Shown one piece after another: positions 43,240 to 52,866 of a stretch of 64,000 nt of DNA. Below the pieces are notes generated by a model. That model saw nothing but the letters and a program-made list of their open reading frames with translations. It searched no databases and had not been told where the DNA came from. Every line of letters begins with the position of its first letter. Within the stretch, counting starts at the first letter, position 1. Source of the stretch: Flavobacteriales bacterium (GTDB lineage Bacteria; Bacteroidota; Bacteroidia; CAIKAF01). The stretch is taken from the NCBI GenBank assembly GCA_022402535.1, contig JAKRSD010000015.1:42870-106869 (forward strand), in the 5' to 3' direction. The translations under genes and the position numbers were made by a program.

Positions 43240-44732
43240 TGAGGGAAGAAGAGGACTTCCTGGATAGACGGCTGGTTGGTCATAATCATGGCCAGACGGT
43301 CAATCCCGATACCGATTCCGGAAGTGGGAGGCATGCCGTATTCCAGCGAACGCACAAAATCATGATCAATAAACATGGCCTCGTCATCTCCTTTTTCTGC
43401 CAGTTTCATCTGCTCCTGAAAGCGCTCCAGCTGGTCAATCGGATCATTCAACTCCGTATAGGCATTGGCCAGTTCTTTTCCGTTCACCATCAGCTCAAAA
43501 CGCTCCACCAATCCTTCTTTGGAGCGGTGTTTTTTGGTAAGCGGACTCATTTCTACGGGGTAGTCTATAATGAATGTGGGCTGTATATAATGCTTCTCAC
43601 ATTTTTCGCCAAAAATTTCATCAATCAGTTTGCCTTTGCCCATGCTGGCATCGGTTTCAATATGCAGTTTTTTACACACATCGCGCAACTCCTCCTCATT
43701 CATGTTGCTTACGTCAAACCCGGTGTGTTCTTTAATGGCTTCAAAAATGGAAACCCTTGGGAAGGGCGCCTTAAAACTGATGGTTTTGTCGCCTACGGGC
43801 ACTTCAGTGGAATTATTGGTGGCCAGCGCCACTTTTTCGAACAGTTGCTCGGTAATTTCCATCATCCAGAAGTAGTCTTTGTAGGCTACATAAAATTCCA
43901 GTACGGTAAACTCCGGATTATGTGTCCGGTCCATTCCCTCGTTCCGGAAATTTCTCGAAAATTCATACACCCATTCAAAACCACCCACGATTAACCTTTT
44001 CAGATAAAGCTCGTTGGCAATCCGCAGATAAAAGGGCACATCTAACGCATTATGATGGGTTACGAAAGGACGTGCGGCTGCCCCTCCGGGAATATTCTGC
44101 AACACGGGAGTATCCACTTCCAAGGCGCCCCGCTCATTCAAAAACTCGCGGATGGCATTAACCATTTTGGTACGCTTAATAAAGGTGTCCATTACCCCTT
44201 CATTCACAATCAGATCCACATAGCGCTGACGGTGGCGTTTTTCGGGGTCAGTGAACGCATCATATATATTTCCTTCGGCATCTTTTTTTACCACGGGAAG
44301 CGGCCTCAGCGACTTGGCCAATAATGTAAATTCACTTACGTGTATGGATGTTTCGCCGGTTTTGGTTTTGAAAACATATCCTTTAACCCCCACAAAATCG
44401 CCAAGGTGTATGAGTTTTTTGAATACGGTATTGTAGAGTGTTTTGTCTTCGCAGGGAGCAATGGAATCGCGGGCTATATAAACCTGAATTTCGCCTTCGG
44501 CGTCTTTGAGCACGGCAAAAGATGCATTTCCCATAATCCGGATGCTCATCAGCCTGCCGGCCAGACATACGTCATTCATGGGATTAGTTTCGGGGTCAAA
44601 ATCGCGTTTGACGGATGCAGAATAGGCATTTACGGGATATAAGGGAGCTGGAAACGGATCTATTCCCAAATTTTTCAGTTCTTCTAAAGCCTGACGGCGT
44701 ACCTGTTCTTGTTCCGAAAGTTCGTGATGCAT
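43224..44732 (-). CDS. lysS: Lysyl-tRNA synthetase, class II
   Basis: A 502-residue enzyme that charges tRNA-Lys. The N-terminal OB-fold is at about 55-150 (LAGRLMSIRIMGNASFAVLK). The class II core has motif 1 (FIKRTKMVNAIREFLNERG), motif 2 (FEWVYEFSRNFRNEGMDRTH) and motif 3 (GMPPTSGIGIGIDRLAMIM). The start is ATG 44732 because TACTTTTG (minus strand, 44754-44761) is a -7 element and overlaps the ATG at 44756 used by the longest frame. Near the C-terminus it ends FFPQMRPE; the stop codon lies inside a hairpin repeat that recurs twice downstream. Confidence 0.96.
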   Translation of the reverse strand: MHHELSEQEQVRRQALEELKNLGIDPFPAPLYPVNAYSASVKRDFDPETNPMNDVCLAGRLMSIRIMGNASFAVLKDAEGEIQVYIARDSIAPCEDKTLYNTVFKKLIHLGDFVGVKGYVFKTKTGETSIHVSEFTLLAKSLRPLPVVKKDAEGNIYDAFTDPEKRHRQRYVDLIVNEGVMDTFIKRTKMVNAIREFLNERGALEVDTPVLQNIPGGAAARPFVTHHNALDVPFYLRIANELYLKRLIVGGFEWVYEFSRNFRNEGMDRTHNPEFTVLEFYVAYKDYFWMMEITEQLFEKVALATNNSTEVPVGDKTISFKAPFPRVSIFEAIKEHTGFDVSNMNEEELRDVCKKLHIETDASMGKGKLIDEIFGEKCEKHYIQPTFIIDYPVEMSPLTKKHRSKEGLVERFELMVNGKELANAYTELNDPIDQLERFQEQMKLAEKGDDEAMFIDHDFVRSLEYGMPPTSGIGIGIDRLAMIMTNQPSIQEVLFFPQMRPE

Positions 44733-44753
44733 GTCTTTCTGTTTATAAGGGTG

Positions 44754-44761
44754 CAAAAGTA
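44754..44761 (-). promoter_or_regulatory. -7 element of lysS
   Basis: TACTTTTG on the minus strand, 22 bp before the ATG at 44732; it fixes that start. Confidence 0.6.
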
Positions 44762-44825
44762 GTATTTTCCGTTAAGTATGCCCGATATAACATTCTGCTT
44801 ACAAATCGGTTTTGAATTCAAATAA

Positions 44826-44855
44826 AAAAGCCGCTCCCAAAGGAACGGCTTCCTG
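44826..44855 (-). terminator. Terminator after the CocE/NonD hydrolase gene
   Basis: On the minus strand AAGCCGTTCC-TTTG-GGAGCGGCTT (one G-U pair), then TTTTTTATTT. It lies about 18 bp after the stop at 44873. Confidence 0.8.
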
Positions 44856-44872
44856 GAAATACTCGCTGGGGA

Positions 44873-47728
44873 TTAATTTCTTTTTACGAGTTTCGAAGTA
44901 AATCGTTTTCCGTTTTGTGTATCGGTAGCCGTAATAATATACAGGCCTTCTTTTAATTCAGAAACATCAAGGGTGGTCTGCTCTCCCATAAACTGAAAGG
45001 ATTGTACCGTTTTACCCGCAATGTCGTGGATTTGCACGTTGAATCCGGAGGCATAATTCATATACAGAATGGCCAAATCTTTTGTAGGATTAGGATACAC
45101 ATTCATGGTATAATCCGGATTCACAGGTTGTGCAGGTTCTTCAATACCGGCGAGGGCTTTATCAAACACAGGAAGTTTAATTCGGGTAGGACAAGCCGGA
45201 GAAAATGCCACGCGGTTAATGGCAATTCGGGGTGCCATTTCCACTCCGTTGTACACATAGGTTTGTCCGTCGCCTGGTCTTCTTCTGAAAAATTCGCCCG
45301 GCATAATAGGCAGATTTGGATTCACCTGATAACGGGTGTAATTACTGCTGCTGATTAAGATTTTGATTTTATGCTCACGGCCGAATGTGTAGGCAATAGG
45401 CATAAGCTGAAAAACGTACTCATAAATTTCACCGATGTTGATGTTTGAAAACTCAGCTTCATCATTTTCCTGTCCTGCCGCAATGGAACGGGCATATTCA
45501 CGGGCTCTGGCGTTTACACAGCCTTCCACCACAAACAGTTCGCGTCCGTCGGGATAAACATCAACGATACGCACAAAAAAGTCCGTATCGGTTGGACCGG
45601 TCTGAACACCCGCAGGATTTGATTTGGCGTAGATGGCAGCTTCCGGAAATCCGATAATGGTTAATGTATCGGTCAGGGCTGCTGTTTCAAATTTAATCAC
45701 CCCGGGGCGGTCCATGGTATATTCGCTCCATTCGGTAAGGTCAAACTGCCCCTGACTGTCGCGAAGTCCGTCGGGTGTTTTTACGATCATATTGGCACCG
45801 CCGATAGTCCGGATCGGATCATCCGGATCGTGCAGATACATTTTAAATCCTTCATCGGCAGCAGGCATGGTTTGGTCCATGGTGCCGTTTTGATGCAGGT
45901 AGTAGTTTTCCCAACGGGTACCGCTTGGTAATGGAAAATCGGTAGAACCGAACCAGTAATTTCCTACGCCTTCATTCGCCGGGTCATCAACCGGACCCAC
46001 CACATAAAAACGGATATCGGGTACCTGACGGAAATCTTTGTATGGAATCGCATTGATTTCGCCTCCGTCAATGCCTGTAATCAACGGATTATCCAATTGA
46101 GGAATATCTAATGTGATTATATTTTCAGTTTGGGTAAGAATGTCGCGTACGCCAATTTTAACCCCATTTAATCCCGCTGAGCCATTCATGAAGGCCACCA
46201 GATCATTCAATGGGATTATATAATTTTCTGCCGGTACGCGTATCTGGAAAACCGTAGCCACCGTATTCCAGGAATCGGAGGCGGGAATAAAGGCTTTGGG
46301 TTCGCCCAAAAATTGGGATGAATCGTAGTTCATATTATAGCGGTACCACGAAATAATTTCTGATTGCAACGCTTTAGAAATGGGCAGTTCTGAGGAAGAA
46401 AAATCATCCAGACTGAACCCGATGATATCGGCCACATTTTCTGGATAGGTTACGTCACCGGTTTTGCGACTTCCTATGGTTTGGTGTGCCCACGGACCGA
46501 TAACCAATTTTTGAAGGTATTTGCTTCTTTTGTTTGGGTCCAGATGTTTACGCAGCAGATTCCAGGTTTCAATTTGACCGTCGGTGAAAATATCCCACCA
46601 TCCCGTCAGGTGGAACATGGGCACTTCCATATTCGTATAGCGGCTATATTCTCCATTTATATCCCCCAAACCCTGTGCATTCACGGGCGCTCTGGAAGCA
46701 TCCATGTCGCGGCGGCCGATGCTGTTCGGATAATATCCTGCCGGACCGTCTAAATAACGCACCGAGGCAAAATGGCTGATGGCCCGGTTGGCGGCTTCAA
46801 ATTTGTTGGGTAATCCGTAATCGGTGGCGGAGTGCAGATTATTGTCGATATCATTATCAATATCATTTAAATCATCATCCGTTCCGGTAAAAATTTGTCC
46901 TTTTAACCAACCGTTCACCAATTGATCGCGAAACACCCCGTTCTGGAAACCGGTGCTTTTATAAAATTCCTGGGTGGCCACGATCGGAATCAGACATTTT
47001 AAACCCGGTTCATCCGGATTTACTTTTCGGGCCGCTGCCGCCTGATATTGATTATAGCCCAAGGCTGAAGCGCCAAACATACCTATTCGCCCGTTGGTCA
47101 GTTTGCCCGGGGTTTCGGGTACACCGTCAGCATCGTTGTCAAACATCCAGTCGCGGTTCAAAATTGCCTGAATGGAATTGTATCCGTCTTCGTGACGGTT
47201 TCCGTTTCTTGGGTCACTCAGGGGCGTTACATCCAATACATGTCCGTAGGTGGGGTGGTAAGGATTTTTGTCCCAACCATCGCTGTACAATGGCATATAC
47301 ACCCCTTCGGATGTGTAACGACCGCGCATGTCCTGCACGGCATAAGAATAACCTAAAATGTTGATGGGTGCTGCGGCATCATCCCATGATCCTTTGTTGT
47401 AAGGAGTTCTGGAAAAAACCATGGGAAGCTGAAATGGAAACGGATTGGGTTGTCCGTTTACCGAATCATACATGATAAACTGTACACCTTTGGGTAAAAT
47501 CTGAATGGTTTGATTACCAACTAAAGGAATATCCACATTAACCAATACGCAATCCTGTAGAATGGGCAGATATACATCCGTCATCAGTTTGATGCCATCG
47601 GGCATTTCAATGGGGATGGTAACTTTGGTAGACAGCTCCCGGATATTGTCTAACTGACCGTTGTTGTTTTGTGCCCGGAGGGCAGTAATTGTGAGTAAAA
47701 ACAGGGAAAGGGTAATAATTCTTTTCAT
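44873..47728 (-). CDS. Secreted CocE/NonD-family hydrolase with T9SS sorting domain
   Basis: A 951-residue alpha/beta hydrolase of the X-Pro dipeptidyl-peptidase S15 / cocaine esterase group. A signal peptide (MKRIITLSLFLLTITALRA) is followed by PIEMPDGIKLMTDVYLP, the family opening. The nucleophile elbow is GMFGASALGYNQ with the Ser in GASALG. A large C-terminal jelly-roll part follows (about 660-860). The last 75 residues are a type A T9SS sorting domain (NVYPNPTKDLAILYMNY, then GLYIITATD and final SKLVKRN). The protein should be exported and fixed to the cell surface. The start at 47728 gives the signal peptide; the longer frame from 47764 does not. Substrates are probably peptide or acyl esters. 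Confidence 0.88.
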   Translation of the reverse strand: MKRIITLSLFLLTITALRAQNNNGQLDNIRELSTKVTIPIEMPDGIKLMTDVYLPILQDCVLVNVDIPLVGNQTIQILPKGVQFIMYDSVNGQPNPFPFQLPMVFSRTPYNKGSWDDAAAPINILGYSYAVQDMRGRYTSEGVYMPLYSDGWDKNPYHPTYGHVLDVTPLSDPRNGNRHEDGYNSIQAILNRDWMFDNDADGVPETPGKLTNGRIGMFGASALGYNQYQAAAARKVNPDEPGLKCLIPIVATQEFYKSTGFQNGVFRDQLVNGWLKGQIFTGTDDDLNDIDNDIDNNLHSATDYGLPNKFEAANRAISHFASVRYLDGPAGYYPNSIGRRDMDASRAPVNAQGLGDINGEYSRYTNMEVPMFHLTGWWDIFTDGQIETWNLLRKHLDPNKRSKYLQKLVIGPWAHQTIGSRKTGDVTYPENVADIIGFSLDDFSSSELPISKALQSEIISWYRYNMNYDSSQFLGEPKAFIPASDSWNTVATVFQIRVPAENYIIPLNDLVAFMNGSAGLNGVKIGVRDILTQTENIITLDIPQLDNPLITGIDGGEINAIPYKDFRQVPDIRFYVVGPVDDPANEGVGNYWFGSTDFPLPSGTRWENYYLHQNGTMDQTMPAADEGFKMYLHDPDDPIRTIGGANMIVKTPDGLRDSQGQFDLTEWSEYTMDRPGVIKFETAALTDTLTIIGFPEAAIYAKSNPAGVQTGPTDTDFFVRIVDVYPDGRELFVVEGCVNARAREYARSIAAGQENDEAEFSNINIGEIYEYVFQLMPIAYTFGREHKIKILISSSNYTRYQVNPNLPIMPGEFFRRRPGDGQTYVYNGVEMAPRIAINRVAFSPACPTRIKLPVFDKALAGIEEPAQPVNPDYTMNVYPNPTKDLAILYMNYASGFNVQIHDIAGKTVQSFQFMGEQTTLDVSELKEGLYIITATDTQNGKRFTSKLVKRN

Positions 47729-47854
47729 ACCAAAAAAAGCGTTTTGATAAATTTTGTGAACCAAATCTATAACAATATTTTAACTTTTAATATAATTGTA
47801 TTGCTTTGTAAAAAATAATTTTCAAATTCGACCCAAACTTTACCTTCCTAGTTT

Positions 47855-50680
47855 ATGAGAACACTCTTACTCCTAGCTTTCAGTGTTTTATTTACGGGTG
47901 TTTATGCCCAAACGGTTAAATTATCCGGGAAAGTAACCGATTCTGAAACCGGATTGCCCATGCCTTTTGCCGGGGTGGTCATCAAAGAAACCGGAAAAGG
48001 TTCCACCACCGACGACAAAGGATTTTATACCCTCAATTTAGATTACAGTGGTGGGAAAACTTCCTACACCCTGACATTTTCTTTTATCGGGTACAAAGAG
48101 GAAGTGCGAGTGGTCAGTAAATCGGATACCCGATTAGATGTAAGTCTTTCTCCCAATGCGATTATGGGGAAAGAGGTAGTGATTTCGGGTTCCCGGGTTT
48201 CGGAAAGTTTGATGGAGTCGCCGGTAAGTATTCAAAAAATGAATGCCCAACAGCTGAATTCCACGTCAGGCGGTAATTTTTACGATGGATTTAAAAATAT
48301 ACGAGGAGTAGATATCAGTACATCCAGCGCGGGTTTTCAGGCGGTAAATATGCGCGGATTTAATACCACGGCCCCGGTTAGGGTGGTGCAGTTTGTAGAT
48401 GGAATGGATAATCAGGCGCCTGGACTGAACTTTCCGGTAGGAAACCTTGTGGGCGGCAACCCGCTCGACTTGGAAAGTGTGGAAGTAATCACCGGACCGG
48501 CCTCGGCATTGTATGGTCCCAATGCTTTTCAGGGAGTGGTGAATATGATTTCAAAAAATCCGTACGATTATCAGGGAATTGATGCTGAAATTAAAGGCGG
48601 AAGCCGCAATTGGATTGAAGGAAATTTCCGCTATGCACAGGCTTTCGGAGCCAAACAAAAATTTGCCGTTAAACTTACGGGTTCTTACATGCAGATGAAT
48701 GACTGGATTGCCGATTCCGAAGAGGCAAACCGCTACGGCGATATCTCTGCCGATGTAAACCTGAGCAGTATTGTATCTTCATTGCAATATGATTCTTCGC
48801 TTACGCAGGAAGATCGTGACCAATGGGTGGCACTCAATAACTATATTGAGTTTAACCCCGTGGTGGGTCAGGTGGGTTTGAATAAAAAACCCGTGAACGC
48901 ACCGGGCTACATGGAAAATCAATTGGCCGATAATCGCGTTAGAAGCATTAAAGCCGGATTGGGATTACATTACCGTTTTACGCCCCAGACCGAGCTTTCC
49001 TACACGGGAAAATTCGGCTTGGGAAGTGCCATTTATCAGGGAGCCAACCGCTACGCCATCCGCGATATTTTGTTTCATCAGCATAAGCTGGAACTGAAAG
49101 GCAAAAACTACCTCGTAAAAGCCTATGGAACATTTGAAGACGCCGGAAAATCCTATGATGCCGTATTTACGGGTATCAATATTTCTAAGGCGTCAATAGG
49201 CGATAATTGGGTGCCCACCTATCTGCGCAACTTTTTTGAAACCCTCGGTAACCTCAATAATGATTATGATAATGATGCGCAGCCTTGGATGGTGGACAGC
49301 GCCATGAACGTGGCTATGGCTTTAGCCAATAATTCATGGTACCAACCCGGAACATCTGCTTACGATAGTACCCGAAAATCGATAATTACCAATTCCGATT
49401 TACAAAGAGGCTCTTTGTTCGAAGACCGCTCCTCTCTCATTCATCTGGATGGTCAGTATACATTTGATATGGTGAAATGGCTCGATTTGCAGGCAGGAGC
49501 TAATTTCCGGTATTATGCACCCCGTTCTTTCGGAACCATTTTTTCTGATACGTTGGTAAACCGGGGCGATACCCTGGCCAATGGCGCTGCAGACCGTAAT
49601 GCGCAGTTTACCCGGATTGATGTTTGGGAACTGGGCGGATATATTCAGGCAACCAAAAAGTTTTTTAACGACCGGTTTAAAATAAATGCTTCCGTTCGGG
49701 TTGATAAAAACAAAAACTTCAAACCACAGTTTTCGCCCCGTCTTTCGCTTTCGTTCACGCACAAATCCCATAATTTCCGCGTAAGCGCGCAGTCGGCATT
49801 CCGTATTCCTACCTTACAGAATCAGTACATCCGCCTTAATTTGGGTCCCATAACACTTTTGGGCAACCTGAACGGATTTGACAATCTCTATACCCTAAAT
49901 TCTGTAAATGCTTTTAACGACAGTCTGGCGGGCAATTATGATTTAAATACCATTGACCCCAATATTTTAAAATCGGTTTCGTACGATAGGCTCAAACCTG
50001 AGCAGGTAATTACCGTGGAAGCCGGCTACCGGGGCGTTCTATGGAAAAAACTTTATGTAGATGCTGATGTGTATTGGAACCGTTATACCAATTTCATCGG
50101 CGATGTGCGAGTGGTAAGGCCGTTGGGCGGAGCCATTGCCGGCGAAGAAAGCGGATTCGATGCCATTGCCACGGGCAACTACGAAGTATATCAGATTCCC
50201 GTAAACAGCGCCAAAGTGGTAAACTCTCTCGGAGCGGGTATTGGTCTTTCATACTATATCATCAAAGGCTTACAGGCTAATTTCAATTATACCTACGCCA
50301 AATTGCTCACCGAAGATTTGGAAGAAGACATTATTCCCGGATTTAACACGGCTCCCCATAAAATCAATATCGGGCTGAATGGGAACCGCCTTTGGAAAGG
50401 CCTCGGTTTCAGCACGGCTTTTCAGTGGGTGGACGGTTTTGTTTGGCAGAGTCCGTTTGGCGACGGCAACATCCGTTCATACCATATTTGGGATGCCCAG
50501 ATAAATTATGCCTTTGATTTTGGCCAGAATACGCTCACGGCCCGCGCCGGTTCTTCGAACCTGCTCAATAACCGCCGCCGCGAAATATTCGGCGGACCCA
50601 CCATCGGGCGTATGTTCTACGGAAGCCTCAGCTTTTCTTGGGATAGATTAAAACCTAAGAAGAAAACACAGAAAAATTAA
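47855..50680 (+). CDS. TonB-dependent receptor (second)
   Basis: A 941-residue outer-membrane receptor with signal peptide (MRTLLLLAFSVLFTGVYA), a CarboxypepD_reg-like domain (about 22-110, VKLSGKVTDSETGLPMPFAG), plug (about 120-230, VVQFVDGMDNQAPGLN and VEVITGPASALYGPNAFQGV, a TonB-plug hallmark) and a barrel to the C-terminus, ending FSWDRLKPKKKTQKN rather than the usual Phe or aromatic. It is divergent from the CocE-type hydrolase with a 126-bp gap between the starts. TACCTTCC at about 47838 is a weak -7. Substrate unknown; the plug sequence resembles iron-chelate or vitamin-type receptors more than SusC, but that is weak evidence. No SusD partner is adjacent. Confidence 0.9.
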   Translation: MRTLLLLAFSVLFTGVYAQTVKLSGKVTDSETGLPMPFAGVVIKETGKGSTTDDKGFYTLNLDYSGGKTSYTLTFSFIGYKEEVRVVSKSDTRLDVSLSPNAIMGKEVVISGSRVSESLMESPVSIQKMNAQQLNSTSGGNFYDGFKNIRGVDISTSSAGFQAVNMRGFNTTAPVRVVQFVDGMDNQAPGLNFPVGNLVGGNPLDLESVEVITGPASALYGPNAFQGVVNMISKNPYDYQGIDAEIKGGSRNWIEGNFRYAQAFGAKQKFAVKLTGSYMQMNDWIADSEEANRYGDISADVNLSSIVSSLQYDSSLTQEDRDQWVALNNYIEFNPVVGQVGLNKKPVNAPGYMENQLADNRVRSIKAGLGLHYRFTPQTELSYTGKFGLGSAIYQGANRYAIRDILFHQHKLELKGKNYLVKAYGTFEDAGKSYDAVFTGINISKASIGDNWVPTYLRNFFETLGNLNNDYDNDAQPWMVDSAMNVAMALANNSWYQPGTSAYDSTRKSIITNSDLQRGSLFEDRSSLIHLDGQYTFDMVKWLDLQAGANFRYYAPRSFGTIFSDTLVNRGDTLANGAADRNAQFTRIDVWELGGYIQATKKFFNDRFKINASVRVDKNKNFKPQFSPRLSLSFTHKSHNFRVSAQSAFRIPTLQNQYIRLNLGPITLLGNLNGFDNLYTLNSVNAFNDSLAGNYDLNTIDPNILKSVSYDRLKPEQVITVEAGYRGVLWKKLYVDADVYWNRYTNFIGDVRVVRPLGGAIAGEESGFDAIATGNYEVYQIPVNSAKVVNSLGAGIGLSYYIIKGLQANFNYTYAKLLTEDLEEDIIPGFNTAPHKINIGLNGNRLWKGLGFSTAFQWVDGFVWQSPFGDGNIRSYHIWDAQINYAFDFGQNTLTARAGSSNLLNNRRREIFGGPTIGRMFYGSLSFSWDRLKPKKKTQKN

Positions 50681-50695
50681 ATGTATCTATGTTTT

Positions 50696-50725
50696 AAGCC
50701 CTGAAAAAATTTCAGGGCTTTTTTC
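50696..50725 (+). terminator. Terminator after the second TonB receptor
   Basis: AAGCCCTGAAA-AAA-TTTCAGGGCTT, an 11-bp perfect stem followed by TTTTCTTTT. Confidence 0.88.
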
Positions 50726-50787
50726 TTTTCGTGATTATGCATTCCTTTCACCACCCATATCTGAATAAAAAATGAACTTTGTCCGCG

Positions 50788-51867
50788 ATGACCAAGGGAA
50801 AAAGTTTGACATATATAAAAGGGTTCGACGGACTTCGTGCAATCTCTATCCTATTTGTGCTATTTACTCATCTCGGGCTTTATGAAAAAATAAAAGGCAT
50901 TGATATTTTAGAACAGAATTTCTATTTGATTTCGGGTACTTCGGGTGTAATGATTTTCTTTTCCATCAGTGGTTTCCTGATTACTTCTCTTTTGCTTCAT
51001 GAGAAAAAATCTTTAGGTCGCATACATTTCAGACATTTTTTTATCAGGCGTTTTTTACGGCTGCTTCCTCCTTTACTTGTGTTTTACCTGGCTATTTTTC
51101 TTTTAATGGAATTCAGGCTTATTCCTCAAAACTATACGGCTTTAGTTATCTCCTTTTTTTATCTCTATAACTTTGTTCCTATTCAATATTATATCGGTGA
51201 ACTCGGACATACCTGGTCATTGGGAGTCGAAGAACAGTTTTATCTTCTCTGGCCTTTTGTAATCAACCGGATAATTAAAATAAAATCGGGCTTATTTATT
51301 GCCGGTTTTATCATTCTGATTTGTTTACTTTTTAAGTATTTTTCCAAATTCCCTTTTTATATTGATGGGAGTATACATTATTTAAAAAATTACGGTTTTG
51401 TAGAAAGATGGTTCATCCCTGCCTGTTTGCCGATTATGGTAGGTGCTGTAACCAGTCTGGTATTTTTCCTTTACCAAGATTCTATTCAGAAATATTTTCA
51501 ATCAAATCCATTATTTCTGGTGATTGCGATTATGTTATATACTGCCGAAAGTTATATGCCTTTTTGGTCGCCTTACGTATCTTTTTTATGTATGCCTATC
51601 GCCGTTTCTCTTGTCTTGCTGTGGATATATTTTAATCAAAACAGTATATTGGTAAATCTTTTCGAAGTAAAGCCTGTGGCTTTTTTAGGTAAAATATCTT
51701 ATGGAGTGTACGTATATCAGGGATTGTTCTTACGTACCGGTCCCGGTGGGAGTTTAGCCATTCAAAAGTTTCCCTTAAACATCGTGTTAGTATTTGTAAC
51801 AGCCATTCTTTCGTATTATCTGCTTGAAAAAAGAGTGTTGAAGTACAAAACTAAATTTAGAAGATAA
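50788..51867 (+). CDS. Acyltransferase family 3 membrane protein (O-acetyltransferase type)
   Basis: A 359-residue integral membrane protein with about ten helices. The N-terminal motif GFDGLRAISILFVLFTHLGL holds the catalytic His of the acyltransferase-3 family. RHFFIRRFLRLLPPLL and LGVEEQFYLLWPF are the other conserved elements. It would acetylate a surface polysaccharide or cell-wall sugar using acetyl-CoA or a membrane-linked donor. The start ATG 50788 is chosen over the TTG at 50779 and the out-of-frame ATG at 50772. It is preceded by a terminator and followed by an M28 peptidase gene after 62 bp. Confidence 0.88.
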   Translation: MTKGKSLTYIKGFDGLRAISILFVLFTHLGLYEKIKGIDILEQNFYLISGTSGVMIFFSISGFLITSLLLHEKKSLGRIHFRHFFIRRFLRLLPPLLVFYLAIFLLMEFRLIPQNYTALVISFFYLYNFVPIQYYIGELGHTWSLGVEEQFYLLWPFVINRIIKIKSGLFIAGFIILICLLFKYFSKFPFYIDGSIHYLKNYGFVERWFIPACLPIMVGAVTSLVFFLYQDSIQKYFQSNPLFLVIAIMLYTAESYMPFWSPYVSFLCMPIAVSLVLLWIYFNQNSILVNLFEVKPVAFLGKISYGVYVYQGLFLRTGPGGSLAIQKFPLNIVLVFVTAILSYYLLEKRVLKYKTKFRR

Positions 51868-51929
51868 TAAACGTTTATTCATTACTTTGTTACTCTTTAA
51901 TTTATTTCCTTTCAAGGTTTAATTAATCT

Positions 51930-52802
51930 ATGTCTGCACAAAAACACCGACTTTATCAAGATGTTTCCTTTCTCTCGGAATTGAGGCCTTACCGAAATTT
52001 TACGAATCCGGAAAGTCTGGATAAAGTGTGTCAGTATGCTATTGACGTTTTCAACACCTTCGGTTTATCAATAAAAGAACAGAAATGGAATGTACGGGGT
52101 AAAGAATTTACCAATGTTATTGCTGTCTATAATGAGGGTAAAGCAAGAACTCTGGTGGTGGGAGCCCATTACGACGTATATGGCGAACAACCCGGAGCAG
52201 ATGATAACGCCAGTGCCGTGGCTGGTTTGTTTGAAATAGCCCGCCTTTTAGGTCAAAATCAGCCTGAACTGGATTATACCATAGAGTTAGTTGCTTATTG
52301 TTTGGAAGAACCTCCTTTTTTTGACACACCCCACATGGGAAGCTATATTCATGCACATTCTCTTCACAAGAATAAAACCGATGTGCTCGGAATGATTTGT
52401 TTTGAAATGATCGGTTATTTTTCGGATTTGCCGGGTTCGCAAACGTTTCCAAACCAAGAGATGGCTGATAAATATCCCGATAAAGGCAATTTTATTGCCG
52501 TTGTGGGGATTGATAAGTACGCAGAATTTACCATGAACGTTAAAGCATTGATGTCGGAAAATACGACTGTAGATGTTTACGAGGTTATTTCACCCGCATC
52601 TGCTTCGCTTGCGGGCATGTCTGATCATAGAAATTATTGGCAATTTGATATTCCGGCCCTCATGATTAATGATACTTCATTTCTCCGAAATCCGCATTAT
52701 CATCTACCCTCCGATACGATAGACACCCTGGATTTTGATAAAATGACTGAAGTGGTAAACGGCGCTTATCATGCCATTGTGAACATGAATAGTGTTTTTT
52801 AA
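51930..52802 (+). CDS. M28 family zinc aminopeptidase
   Basis: A 290-residue metallopeptidase. Zinc ligands: His80 and Asp82 in VVGAHYDVYGE, Asp91 in GADDNASAVAGL, the catalytic Glu126 with Glu127 in AYCLEEPPFF, and the last His in RNPHYHLPSDT. The C-terminal half has SDHRNYWQFDIPALMINDTS, which includes substrate and metal contacts. There is no signal peptide, so it is probably cytoplasmic. Compared with secreted M28 enzymes it is short and contains only the catalytic domain. The neighbours are unrelated. Confidence 0.88.
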   Translation: MSAQKHRLYQDVSFLSELRPYRNFTNPESLDKVCQYAIDVFNTFGLSIKEQKWNVRGKEFTNVIAVYNEGKARTLVVGAHYDVYGEQPGADDNASAVAGLFEIARLLGQNQPELDYTIELVAYCLEEPPFFDTPHMGSYIHAHSLHKNKTDVLGMICFEMIGYFSDLPGSQTFPNQEMADKYPDKGNFIAVVGIDKYAEFTMNVKALMSENTTVDVYEVISPASASLAGMSDHRNYWQFDIPALMINDTSFLRNPHYHLPSDTIDTLDFDKMTEVVNGAYHAIVNMNSVF

Positions 52803-52866
52803 TTTACCTTACTCAATACACTGTTAATTAAGGTTAGGCATAAAACGGAATAAGAAAATTTAATTT

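Noticed and set aside
43239..43994. 251-codon plus-strand frame opposite lysS
   Set aside because: Antisense to the class II synthetase core with all its motifs; no independent signal or domain.
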